Source: a virus. Taken from it: a DNA stretch of 26,132 bases. Under the pieces are notes generated by a model. It worked only from the letters and a program-made list of their open reading frames with translations. It was not told the DNA's origin and ran no database searches. Within the stretch, counting starts at the first letter, position 1. Each line of letters opens with the position of its first letter. A program made the position numbers and the translations under genes. Positions 8,346-15,090 of the stretch are shown one piece after another. Location: IMG/VR virus record IMGVR_UViG_3300010885_041446, positions 1 through 26,132 of that record; one strand, written 5' to 3'.

Positions 8346-9059
8346 TTATATCATTTTATAATACGACTCGACTCGTTGCCACCAAAGGTCCCGCCACATG
8401 TTGAATTCTACTCCCTCAGATATGAACTCTAAGTATTGTGGTTCTCCCCATACGCCAGGTTGGATCTCTGGTGGCTGTACACACATTAAGATTACGCCTT
8501 TACATATCTTAGTACCATGTACTTCATTATGAGCTTCAGCATACGCAGCTAATTGTAAAAAATAATCTTCAATCCATTCACGTTTTTTTGGTTTATTTGT
8601 TTGTTTAAAATCTAGAATACTTTCACAATTATTGTGAATCCCCACACAATCTGTTGTTCCTGCATAAATTTTAGGGAAATATAATGGCACTTCTGTGCCC
8701 CAAACTTCATTAACATGTACTAAACCATTGGCAATTACAGTTTTTGCCATGGTCAAACTTTGCTGGGCAAAGGGATTACTAACTGTATCTTTAAGTTGAA
8801 TACCGTTAATATGATCTTCAAGGTATTTGTGCATACGTGTACCACGATTTGCAGCTTCAGTAGTGATTTGTTTTGCTTTATCGGTACCTACACGTTTTCG
8901 CCAATTAGCTAGAGCTTCTTGTTTTTCTTTAGGTTTAGTTTTATCAAGAATTGTTGTTACTGATGGCACCTGAGAACCATCGGGCAAACAATAATGTCGT
9001 TTACCATCTTTGTCGGTGTCTCGGGATAATTGAGTATAATTGTATTTTTGAGTTAGCAT
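8346..9059 (-). CDS. PD-(D/E)XK nuclease (RecB/Cas4-like exonuclease)
   Basis: The 237-residue product carries the PD-(D/E)XK nuclease core: H77 in RGTRMHKYLE, E123 in the strand before the core, D137 in GTTDCVG, D150-F-K152, and Q169xxxY173 in QLAAYAEA. An N-terminal VPSVTTILD segment (31-39) is typical of phage exonucleases of this family. It probably degrades or resects DNA during replication and recombination; exact polarity is unknown. There are five scattered cysteines (C24, C138, C145, C186, C193), but they lack the C-terminal cluster pattern of Fe-S Cas4/AddB enzymes. It has its own near-consensus sigma70 promoter with only 6 nt between -10 and ATG, so the message is probably leaderless. 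Confidence 0.82.
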   Translation of the reverse strand: MLTQKYNYTQLSRDTDKDGKRHYCLPDGSQVPSVTTILDKTKPKEKQEALANWRKRVGTDKAKQITTEAANRGTRMHKYLEDHINGIQLKDTVSNPFAQQSLTMAKTVIANGLVHVNEVWGTEVPLYFPKIYAGTTDCVGIHNNCESILDFKQTNKPKKREWIEDYFLQLAAYAEAHNEVHGTKICKGVILMCVQPPEIQPGVWGEPQYLEFISEGVEFNMWRDLWWQRVESYYKMI

Positions 9060-9065
9060 CTTACT

Positions 9066-9094
9066 AGTATATATTAGTAATTAAGAGATGTCAA
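9066..9094 (-). promoter_or_regulatory. Sigma70-type promoter for the nuclease gene (leaderless)
   Basis: Minus strand: TTGACA (9089-9094), a 17-nt spacer, TATACT (9066-9071), then 6 nt and the ATG at 9059. The predicted transcription start coincides with the ATG. The -35 is perfect and the -10 matches five of six. Confidence 0.8.
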
Positions 9095-9106
9095 CTATTA
9101 TTAGAA

Positions 9107-9427
9107 TTAAACAGTAAAACTTTCTCCGCAACCGCATTCAGCTTTGGCATTGGGATTTTGGAATTCAAATCCTTCGTTAAGTCCTTTTTTGGCATAGTTG
9201 ATTTCCATACCCTGTAGATAAACTATATCTTTTTTATCAATTAATAAAGTAACACCACGTTCATCTATTTTAATATCATGCTCACGTACTTCATCAGCAA
9301 ATTCTAACACATAAGCAAAGCCACTACATCCAGCAGTGCGCACACCGATACGCATGCCAATACCATGACCGCGATTATATAATGCATCTTGCATGTGTTT
9401 AGCGGCTATTTCAGTTAAACTAATCAT
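9107..9427 (-). CDS. iscA: A-type iron-sulfur carrier (IscA/ErpA/SufA family)
   Basis: The 106-residue protein is a full-length A-type carrier with the three ligand cysteines: C34 in TAGCSGFAY, and C98 and C100 in AECGCGESF. These hold an Fe or Fe-S unit between scaffold and target apoprotein. The family is widespread and IscA, ErpA and SufA cannot be separated by motif alone; the symbol is chosen because iscU is in the same operon. The ATG overlaps the stop of the monooxygenase gene (ATGA), and AAAGGA lies about 11 nt upstream inside that gene. No cysteine desulfurase, ferredoxin or HscBA is present in the window, so the host must supply sulfur and chaperones. Confidence 0.93.
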   Translation of the reverse strand: MISLTEIAAKHMQDALYNRGHGIGMRIGVRTAGCSGFAYVLEFADEVREHDIKIDERGVTLLIDKKDIVYLQGMEINYAKKGLNEGFEFQNPNAKAECGCGESFTV

Positions 9428-10749
9428 TTAAATATCATTCCTTTTTTTAGATTACAAAATTTAAACACAATCCAATCTTTGTAGTAATTTTGATAATGTC
9501 TCCACGATCTACCAGGATATAATTCATTTGATCTAACAAGATAATTTGATATCATTGGCAAATTGAATGGTACACTATCTTTATCTAATATATACGGAGT
9601 ACATATACGAAGATTCTTTTTCTTCATATAATTTAGTACTCGAACAATATATCTGCTAATTAATTCACATCGTAATATCCAACTATGATTCACATAGCCA
9701 ACAGTTGCAGCTAAGTTAGGAATACCAGTAAACATTGTGCCTCGATAAAATATTGTATCATGAATATTAATTAATTTTCCATCGACTATTACAGTAACAC
9801 CGCCCATTAATTTTGTATTAATGCCTGTAGCAGTAACTACAATATCACTAAGCACAATTTGACCCGAAGTAAGTTTAATTCCATTATCAACATAACTATC
9901 TATTGTACTTGTTATTAGTTTTATTTTTCCACTGTCTACACATTCAAAAAATTCATTATCTACAGTGACACATACTCGTTGCTCCCATGGGTAATAATTG
10001 GGTTTATCGTATCTAGTTAATAATTTTTGGGCGGCTTCTGGATTATTTCGACAATATCGTAGAAATTTGAATCCTTCGTATATTTTTTTGTATCTAGAAC
10101 CAGTTTGTTGTTTGGGTGCGTTTACTATATACCCAGGGCTACGTTGAATTACTGTTATGGATTTTGCTTGTTTAGCAAGCTCAGGAGCCAACGTAACCAT
10201 AGTTGCGCCACTACCAATAATAGTAATGTCTTTATCTTTATAATCAAGTTCTTGCCAATGTTGTGGATGTACTATCTTGCCTGCATATCGAGCGGTATCT
10301 TTAATATCGGGGGTATGCGGATTTTCATAATTAAAATATCCAGCACACATTATAATAAAATGACAAGTGACCGTTGGTTGATTTTCTAACGTAATGTACC
10401 AGCGATCAGTTTTCCATTCTAATCCAGTCACTAAGTGATTAAATCGAATCTGCTGACTGATGTTATATTTTTCTGCTGTTTGTTTAATATAATTTTTAAT
10501 ATCGGCGCCATTAGCAATTTCATTTTGCCCAGGCCATGGATTAAATGTATATCCATAGGTATACATGTCAGAGTCGGATCTAACGCCAGGATATTTGAAT
10601 AGATCCCAGGTACCCCCTAAATCTTGTCGAGATTCTAATATAACAAAAGAATGCTCCGGGCAATCACGTTGCAAATAATACGCTGACTGAATTCCGGCCA
10701 GGCCGGCGCCAACTATTATAACATCGAAGTGTTCCATTTCTTTTGCCAC
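9424..10749 (-). CDS. Flavin-dependent monooxygenase, Baeyer-Villiger type
   Basis: The 441-residue product has an FAD-binding Rossmann motif (G14-A-G16-L-A-G19), the GGTWD segment at 45-49 followed by YPGVRSDSDMY, and a second NAD(P)H motif G179-S-G181. Between them lies a fingerprint of Baeyer-Villiger monooxygenases, Y155-A-G...H161...W165. Such enzymes use NADPH and O2 to insert oxygen into ketones, or oxidise N or S atoms. It is shorter than typical BVMOs of about 500 residues. The frame can start at GTG 10749 or at ATG 10737 (MEHFDVIIVGAG); the latter looks more natural, but neither has a clear ribosome-binding site. It is sandwiched between iscU and iscA and overlaps iscA by 4 bp, an unusual setting. 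The substrate is unknown. Confidence 0.85.
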   Translation of the reverse strand: MAKEMEHFDVIIVGAGLAGIQSAYYLQRDCPEHSFVILESRQDLGGTWDLFKYPGVRSDSDMYTYGYTFNPWPGQNEIANGADIKNYIKQTAEKYNISQQIRFNHLVTGLEWKTDRWYITLENQPTVTCHFIIMCAGYFNYENPHTPDIKDTARYAGKIVHPQHWQELDYKDKDITIIGSGATMVTLAPELAKQAKSITVIQRSPGYIVNAPKQQTGSRYKKIYEGFKFLRYCRNNPEAAQKLLTRYDKPNYYPWEQRVCVTVDNEFFECVDSGKIKLITSTIDSYVDNGIKLTSGQIVLSDIVVTATGINTKLMGGVTVIVDGKLINIHDTIFYRGTMFTGIPNLAATVGYVNHSWILRCELISRYIVRVLNYMKKKNLRICTPYILDKDSVPFNLPMISNYLVRSNELYPGRSWRHYQNYYKDWIVFKFCNLKKGMIFK

Positions 10750-10750
10750 A

Positions 10751-11134
10751 CTATTGGGTAATCTGCTTACTTTTGTAATCTGCTATAGCCGCACGTATAC
10801 TATCTTCTGCTAACACGCTGCAGTGAATTTTTACAGGAGGTAATGAAAGTTCTTCTGCGATGTGTGAATTTTTAATTGTTCCGGCTTCCTCTAGTGTTTT
10901 ACCTTTGAGCATGGTTGTTACCAATGAACTTGACGCAATCGCACTGCCACATCCATAGGCCTTAAACTTGGCATCAGTGATAATTCCATCATGTATTTCT
11001 ATCTGTAATTTCAGAACATCTCCACAAGCCGGGGCACCTACTAGGCCTGTGCCTACGTCTTTTGAGTTTTTATCTAAAATACCAACATTACGAGGGTGTT
11101 CGTAATGATCTAAAACTTGTTCTGAATAAGCCAT
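10751..11134 (-). CDS. iscU: Iron-sulfur cluster scaffold protein IscU
   Basis: The start MAYSEQVLDHYEHPRNVG is the classical IscU N-terminus, so I choose ATG 11134 (GGAGA at 11143-11147 is its ribosome-binding site) and not the TTG at 11149. The product is then 127 residues. Ligands are C37 (with D39), C62 and C105 (with H104), close to E. coli C37, C63 and C106. The segment L98-P-P-V-K102 is the HscA chaperone-recognition motif. IscU assembles 2Fe-2S clusters on sulfur from IscS and passes them on via HscA/HscB and A-type carriers. A phage copy that keeps both cluster ligands and chaperone site is probably functional and dependent on host IscS and HscA. It is the first gene of the operon and has a sigma70-type promoter. 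Confidence 0.95.
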   Translation of the reverse strand: MAYSEQVLDHYEHPRNVGILDKNSKDVGTGLVGAPACGDVLKLQIEIHDGIITDAKFKAYGCGSAIASSSLVTTMLKGKTLEEAGTIKNSHIAEELSLPPVKIHCSVLAEDSIRAAIADYKSKQITQ

Positions 11135-11161
11135 ATTATGGATCTCCAATAGTATAGTACT

Positions 11162-11190
11162 ATGCTACAGTATTTAGCTGCAGGTGTCAA
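11162..11190 (-). promoter_or_regulatory. Sigma70-type promoter for the iscU operon
   Basis: Minus strand: TTGACA (11185-11190), 17-nt spacer, TAGCAT (11162-11167, four of six to TATAAT), 27 nt ahead of the iscU ATG. This one leaves a short leader with a GGAGA ribosome-binding site. No IscR-like operator could be recognised with confidence. Confidence 0.65.
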
Positions 11191-11200
11191 CCGTTAGTTC

Positions 11201-11223
11201 AAAAAAAATCACCTATTAGGTGA
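11201..11223 (-). terminator. Intrinsic terminator after 11249 gene
   Basis: On the minus strand a 6-bp stem (TCACCT/AGGTGA, 3-nt loop, 11209-11223) runs into eight T residues. It lies 26 bp after the stop of the gene at 11249 and separates the late virion block from the iscU operon promoter. Confidence 0.75.
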
Positions 11224-11248
11224 CAAGACACAGTAATTTTAATATTGG

Positions 11249-11581
11249 TTATTTTGCTCGATTCATTGATCTCTTTGCCATTTTTTTAACTATATCTCTG
11301 GCTTTATCAACTGGCATTGTAAGATTTTGGCCTTCGCCACCAAAAGATAGTTTATCAGAGCCCAAACTGGTTATCATATTTTTCAATGGTTGTTTTTGAG
11401 CCAATGATTGAAGTTGACTCCACGAAATATTTAAGCCTAAATCGCCCGACATTTTTAAAAAAGTTTTTGTGTTAATAGTCGGTGACGTATTGAGAGATGA
11501 TGCTCTTGAAATTAAATATTGTACTAAAGCAGTTAGTTCGTTTACTTGTTGAGTTGAGCTGTCAATCTCAGTAAAAATCAT
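11249..11581 (-). CDS. Small phage protein of unknown function
   Basis: The 110-residue product is mostly predicted helical, Ser- and Gln-rich in the first half (MIFTEIDSSTQQVNELTALV) and basic at the C-terminus (KKMAKRSMNRAK). I recognise no family. Its ATG overlaps the stop of the 308-residue gene upstream (TAATG), so the two are translationally coupled and probably act together, perhaps in head or internal-protein assembly. An intrinsic terminator follows it, so it is the last gene of the late block. Confidence 0.6.
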   Translation of the reverse strand: MIFTEIDSSTQQVNELTALVQYLISRASSLNTSPTINTKTFLKMSGDLGLNISWSQLQSLAQKQPLKNMITSLGSDKLSFGGEGQNLTMPVDKARDIVKKMAKRSMNRAK

Positions 11582-12507
11582 TAGCGTTTATCTCTACCAA
11601 AGTTTTTAACTAATTCAGGCTCATCTTCATCTGTTGGTAGGCTATCTGCTGGCGGCAATGAAGGTTCATCAATCTCTGGTGATGCTAATGCTGCTGTATC
11701 ATCTGCTGTTTTAAAATCTACTGGATCAATCATTTCTTGTCCTGTAATAGAAGACATTGCTACATCCATTGATTGTTTAGCTTGATTTAATGCTCCAACT
11801 AGTGTTGATAATGTTTGTAATTGAGTATCAAAGTATGTTTGTGTTGCATTAATACCTAATTCTTCTTTCATACTAGTTGCTAAACTTGGAAGATCTTTGT
11901 ATTGCATTTCTGCAACTTCCTCATACATTTTTTGTATACGATCAACCATATCCTGTGCTGCTAGAACTACTTGCGCTGTGGTTACTTCAGATTCCATAAC
12001 AGAACGTTTATCATTCATTACTAATTGTTTAAGTTTTTGTGCTTTGTTTGGGTCTGCTAGAGCTTTCCCTATACTACCAGATAGTTGACCTAATGCTGCT
12101 TTTTCTTGGCCGCCCATCGGCTGTCCTTGAGATGATGCAGTTAGCCCTTTAATTAGAGCCGCTGGCTTAGCACCAAACGCTGCTGCCGTTTTTTGTACAC
12201 CCTGGGTTAAATCTTTAGTATCAATTGGTTCAGGATAAGGATTTTTTTGATCTGCGCCGTATTCATTGAGATAAGCTTGAAGAGATTGTTCAATAATTAA
12301 TGCTTGTAAATATGCTGGGTTTTTTTCACTAGAATGAAATTTTGTTGAATTTGTTACTTCTTTGATTAAATTCTGTGTTTTAGTTAGCATTGATGTAGCT
12401 TGCTCAACCGTTAAGGCTGTTACATTTAACTTTTTGCCAAAGAAACTTTCTACTATTTGACTAAGTTGCTCTGATTTTTTTGGTGTTGATAACTCTTGCA
12501 GTTTCAT
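11581..12507 (-). CDS. Probable virion or scaffold-like protein (308 aa)
   Basis: The 308-residue product is largely helical, with an N-terminal region, an Ala/Gln-rich middle (about 105-165), and a coiled-coil-like stretch about residues 175-265 containing AAQDMVDRIQKMYEE and QYKDLPSLATSM. The tail is acidic and Pro-rich. Similar-looking proteins occur in the structural region of T4-type cyanophages; function is not assigned. It opens MKLQEL, matching the MK(I/L)xE start of two other proteins in this window and the (L/I)xE signature of T4 gp21 prohead-protease sites. It overlaps the upstream gene by 47 bp and its own stop overlaps the next ATG. Confidence 0.65.
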   Translation of the reverse strand: MKLQELSTPKKSEQLSQIVESFFGKKLNVTALTVEQATSMLTKTQNLIKEVTNSTKFHSSEKNPAYLQALIIEQSLQAYLNEYGADQKNPYPEPIDTKDLTQGVQKTAAAFGAKPAALIKGLTASSQGQPMGGQEKAALGQLSGSIGKALADPNKAQKLKQLVMNDKRSVMESEVTTAQVVLAAQDMVDRIQKMYEEVAEMQYKDLPSLATSMKEELGINATQTYFDTQLQTLSTLVGALNQAKQSMDVAMSSITGQEMIDPVDFKTADDTAALASPEIDEPSLPPADSLPTDEDEPELVKNFGRDKR

Positions 12508-12964
12508 GTTTTATAAATCCTTGTTGTTGAAAGTATTTAGCTAAACCCACCCTTTCAGTTAATTGTTTTCTTAGACAAGATCGAGTAACTACACTGTTCT
12601 CAGCCTTCATGATCATTATCTCTCTTTTATTAATATCCTGGGTTTTATTAATAATATTCTTTGCTACTGCTAAATCAAATTCAGTACTTTTTAGTTTTCT
12701 ATCTAATGTTTTTACTGCTGCCGCTTCATCATTACGACGATATTTGTCAAATATACACCAAGCTAATGCATTACGACTATTACTAAAATCATGTACTAAC
12801 TTATCATCCTTAAAGACTATAAAATAACTGTTATCGGGTGTAATACTATATTGTTCAAATACTATATAGTTATTTTTCTTTTTAATTATGATATTTTTAG
12901 ATAACTCTTGTAATGTGGTATTAGCAAGACTCTTAAGGAGATCAAAAGATGACTGGGCAGACAT
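12461..12964 (-). CDS. Phage protein of unknown function (167 aa)
   Basis: The frame is open from 13003, but I choose ATG 12964 (MSAQSSFDLLKSL), which lies one base after the stop of the upstream 87-residue gene (TAAGATG) and fits coupled translation. The product is highly charged and helical, with KNIIIKKKNN near residue 24 and many Lys, Arg and Asn residues. A C-terminal LTERVGLAKYFQQQGF segment follows. No known motif is seen. Its 3' end overlaps the next gene by 47 bp, a long overlap in this window. Confidence 0.6.
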   Translation of the reverse strand: MSAQSSFDLLKSLANTTLQELSKNIIIKKKNNYIVFEQYSITPDNSYFIVFKDDKLVHDFSNSRNALAWCIFDKYRRNDEAAAVKTLDRKLKSTEFDLAVAKNIINKTQDINKREIMIMKAENSVVTRSCLRKQLTERVGLAKYFQQQGFIKHETARVINTKKIRAT

Positions 12965-12965
12965 C

Positions 12966-13229
12966 TTAACTATTGATAACAAATTTAACAATAAAATAGC
13001 CAATAATTGCTAACAATGTTCCTATGGTTGTGCCTGCATATTTAATTATTTGATTATTTCGACTGTTGGCCATTTCCCCAAGCATGTCTCTGAGTTCACC
13101 AATAACAATTTCTAAAGCAGTGACTTTGTGACCAGTACTATCAAGCTTTTCCATCATTGTTTTGTATCGTTCAGCGCAAAGTTCAACATGCGCCTCTAAA
13201 TTTTCTTTTTCTATCTTCGTTACGGCCAC
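12966..13229 (-). CDS. Small coiled-coil membrane protein (XhlA/holin-like layout)
   Basis: The 87-residue product has a heptad-like helix (about 8-58) and one C-terminal membrane segment (about 66-85, AGTTIGTLLAIIGYFIVKFV). This layout matches XhlA-type haemolysin or holin-accessory proteins, so a lysis or membrane role is possible, but the layout is not specific. The start is GTG (MAVTKIEK), supported by GGAGA about 8 nt upstream, and it overlaps the end of a short upstream frame (13220-13333) by 10 bp. No lysis enzyme is visible in the window. Confidence 0.6.
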   Translation of the reverse strand: MAVTKIEKENLEAHVELCAERYKTMMEKLDSTGHKVTALEIVIGELRDMLGEMANSRNNQIIKYAGTTIGTLLAIIGYFIVKFVINS

Positions 13230-13333
13230 AGTATTTCTCCATAAGTATGCTTTGCACTATACTGTTTAGAGTTAAGAGTTGAGCCATAAAATGTGCCATA
13301 ATAAGATGTATAAAGTACATGCTGAATATTCAA
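13220..13333 (-). CDS. Possible 37-residue protein with TTG start
   Basis: An open minus-strand frame ends with TAA at 13220-13222, overlapping the GTG start of the next gene by 10 bp. It reads like protein, ending TYGEILWP after a Tyr/Gly/Ser-rich stretch (YYGTFYGSTL). There is no ATG; TTG at 13333 is the best start and lies just downstream of a late-type promoter box (13357-13364). An in-frame TAG lies upstream at about codon -12. This may be a real small virion gene or the tail of a decayed one. Confidence 0.35.
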   Translation of the reverse strand: MNIQHVLYTSYYGTFYGSTLNSKQYSAKHTYGEILWP

Positions 13334-13356
13334 CCATAGCTGAATATCTTGTATGT

Positions 13357-13364
13357 TATTTATC
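13357..13364 (-). promoter_or_regulatory. Late-type promoter variant (GATAAATA)
   Basis: Minus strand GATAAATA, the same variant as ahead of the tail fibre. It would serve the short frame at 13220-13333 and the genes down to the terminator at 11201. Confidence 0.45.
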
Positions 13365-13381
13365 TAAAGAATGCAATATTC

Positions 13382-13798
13382 CTAAATAAAGTAGGTGTTA
13401 CATAAGGCGCCAGTAGTGACAATTGTGTTAGGTATCCTAGCTGTCTCTTCCAGATTTGTAAGTATTGGCACATCATTAAAATCTTGAACTAATATATTTC
13501 GATGATAAGAATAATCAATGTTAGAAGTTATGTGTTCAATATCAAATTTAAAATACCATACACGATAGGTAAATCCCACGCTTGGCATAAAATAGCTACC
13601 AAATTGATAATTCTCAATATTAATATCAGCTAATAATGTAGGATAGGCAATAATAGTTGGTTGATTTCTTAAAGATATTAGTTGGATAAATGTTTCAAAA
13701 TTTCTTTCTTGATTCCTTAATTTATATTGGTTAGAATCTTTAGGTTTTCTAATAAAACTAGTATGTGTGATATCACAAAGAGTATAACAAGTTATCAT
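13382..13798 (-). CDS. Conserved-type T4-like marine phage protein (138 aa)
   Basis: The product opens MITCYTLCDITHTSFIRKP, then has RNQERNFETFIQLISLRNQP (about 29-48) and aromatic, strand-rich sequence with FGSYFMPSVGF. This opening and the ISLRNQP block resemble an uncharacterised protein often found among structural genes of T4-type cyanophages; I rely on memory of the pattern, not a search. Its ATG overlaps the stop of the 76-residue gene upstream (ATGA). A virion or assembly role is inferred from position among late genes. Confidence 0.65.
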   Translation of the reverse strand: MITCYTLCDITHTSFIRKPKDSNQYKLRNQERNFETFIQLISLRNQPTIIAYPTLLADINIENYQFGSYFMPSVGFTYRVWYFKFDIEHITSNIDYSYHRNILVQDFNDVPILTNLEETARIPNTIVTTGALCNTYFI

Positions 13799-14025
13799 TT
13801 TATTAGCGCCACAGTAATTAATAGATTTTCTAATTGTTCTTTAATGCAGGGATATTGATTTGCCAGGGTATCCCATTTACTATGATACATCCACATGTGA
13901 TCACTATAATAAGAACTTTTGGATGGCGTCCTTATTTGTTCTCTCTTAAGAGAGCCAAATGGTCTTCGATAAATTGTTTCACCACGGTCGGGACTTTCAT
14001 AAATCCATTTATTATTTGTATCCAT
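13795..14025 (-). CDS. Small conserved-type phage protein (76 aa)
   Basis: The product starts MDTNNKWIYESPDRGETIYRR and ends with a helix (CIKEQLENLLITVAL). The WIYESPD.G.T.YRR opening is a pattern I associate with short uncharacterised proteins of T4-type marine phages. The frame lies just downstream of the intrinsic terminator at 14044-14073, so it needs its own promoter. A partial late-like box (GTAAATA) sits a few bases ahead of the ATG but is weak. It is coupled to the next gene through ATGA. Confidence 0.6.
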   Translation of the reverse strand: MDTNNKWIYESPDRGETIYRRPFGSLKREQIRTPSKSSYYSDHMWMYHSKWDTLANQYPCIKEQLENLLITVALIK

Positions 14026-14043
14026 GCTAGTATTTACGTCAAT

Positions 14044-14073
14044 AAAAAACCCCAGCTAAAAAACCGGGGTTTT
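14044..14073 (-). terminator. Intrinsic terminator after the 118-aa virion gene
   Basis: Minus strand: an 8-bp stem AAAACCCC/GGGGTTTT (14046-14053 with 14066-14073) followed by a T-rich run. It lies 31 bp after the stop at 14105 and could also work in the other direction. Confidence 0.8.
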
Positions 14074-14104
14074 ATTTTACTTCGTGGTCTATAAAATTAA
14101 GCTA

Positions 14105-14461
14105 TTATACAGCTGCTGCTGTTAAGATAGCTAATTTAGTTGCTGTTACTGTTGTGCTTGATAAATCAACACCGTCAACTGTGCCTAATGCTCGAATAGC
14201 TGTTTGAAGAGTAGCTACAACTACTGAATCAGTGCCTTCTGTAGCAAACGTTTGTTGAGTGTTTGAATCAGCTAATGGACCTGCCGCAACTATTGTAGCT
14301 GTTGTTCCAATTGTACTAAGAACTGCAGCTTGCGCACCTTCTGGACCTGCTGAACCGTTAATTGCGTTAACATAATCTACAGTGAAAAATTGTAGATCTT
14401 TACCTAACGATTCCCAATTAGTTGTTGTTGATACTGGATTTACTCGTGTTAATATTGCCAT
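14105..14461 (-). CDS. Probable abundant virion protein (118 aa)
   Basis: The 118-residue product is Ala/Thr/Val-rich with almost no Lys or Arg after residue 25 (MAILTRVNPVSTTTNWESLG...). It looks like a small beta-structured decoration or fibre-type virion protein. It stands alone as a transcription unit: an exact late promoter TATAAATA at 14500-14507, an AGGAGA ribosome-binding site about 8 nt ahead of the ATG, and an intrinsic terminator 31 bp downstream. That arrangement fits a protein made in large amounts late in infection. Identity as head or tail component cannot be told from sequence. Confidence 0.65.
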   Translation of the reverse strand: MAILTRVNPVSTTTNWESLGKDLQFFTVDYVNAINGSAGPEGAQAAVLSTIGTTATIVAAGPLADSNTQQTFATEGTDSVVVATLQTAIRALGTVDGVDLSSTTVTATKLAILTAAAV

Positions 14462-14499
14462 TTTAATTCTCCTAGTTTGTGGACTTTACGTCCTACACT

Positions 14500-14507
14500 T
14501 ATTTATA
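14500..14507 (-). promoter_or_regulatory. T4-type late promoter for the 118-aa virion gene
   Basis: Minus strand is exactly TATAAATA, 38 nt ahead of the ATG at 14461, leaving room for an AGGAGA ribosome-binding site. Confidence 0.75.
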
Positions 14508-14520
14508 CATTTGAGTCAAA

Positions 14521-15090
14521 TTATACAGGGTCAGGTGATATTCTTGTGGCTGTTTGTAGTAACATATAAAGGTCGCTATTAGTGGGTCGACGGACAGTTT
14601 GCAATAATCGTGTTAATACAATGTGTTTGTCAGTCCTGGTTCGTCGTTTCCAATCACCAACTAGTCGTCGCATCCACATTTGATCTCCAGTTAATTTTTT
14701 AAATCTACGTTGGAGGAGCATTAATAATTGATCAAAATCATCATTGTCTATGTCGCCTGATGCTAATGTGCGAAGAACTCTTTTAACTCTGAGTTCAGGA
14801 ACAACTATATCCCAATCATTAAAAATTTTATCTGCAAAGTCTTTCTGTTGTATAACTAACACTAAAAGGTTATAAAGATCAGGCATACTAGCCCTAAAAC
14901 TAGTAAAATTTTGATTAGCCATAATATCGTTGGCATAATTAACTGCCTTTGGTTTATCAATATAATACAATACTCGCAACATAATAAGATGATCAAAAAT
15001 TAATCCACTAAGTGTTGCAATATTAGTGCCTTGAATTTGATCAAGACGGCGATATATTCGAGAATCAGTTAATTGTTTAATAAACTCCAT
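14521..15090 (-). CDS. Phage protein of unknown function (189 aa)
   Basis: The helical, strongly basic C-terminal half (RRFKKL, KRRTRTDKH) suggests nucleic-acid contact. It opens MEFIKQLTDSRIYRRLD, similar in style to the short leader of T4 internal head proteins. It overlaps the 601-residue gene by one base (TAATG) and so is translationally coupled to it. No enzymatic motif is seen. A role as packaged DNA-binding protein is possible but unproven. Confidence 0.6.
   Translation of the reverse strand: MEFIKQLTDSRIYRRLDQIQGTNIATLSGLIFDHLIMLRVLYYIDKPKAVNYANDIMANQNFTSFRASMPDLYNLLVLVIQQKDFADKIFNDWDIVVPELRVKRVLRTLASGDIDNDDFDQLLMLLQRRFKKLTGDQMWMRRLVGDWKRRTRTDKHIVLTRLLQTVRRPTNSDLYMLLQTATRISPDPV

Noticed and set aside
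8346-9059. Iron-sulfur (Cas4/AddB-type) cluster in the PD-(D/E)XK nuclease
   Set aside because: Five cysteines exist, but they are not arranged as one N-terminal plus a C-terminal trio after the nuclease core, so a cluster cannot be supported.
11135-11149. Extending iscU upstream to the TTG at 11149
   Set aside because: The canonical IscU start MAYSE lies at 11134 with a good GGAGA site upstream, and the TTG overlaps that site.
12966-13229. Firm annotation as a holin
   Set aside because: One membrane segment plus a coiled coil is too general, and no endolysin or spanin is visible in the window.
13265-13315. Short ATG-started minus frames in the 13230-13381 intergenic stretch
   Set aside because: They are out of phase with the more protein-like frame ending at 13220 and have no ribosome-binding site.
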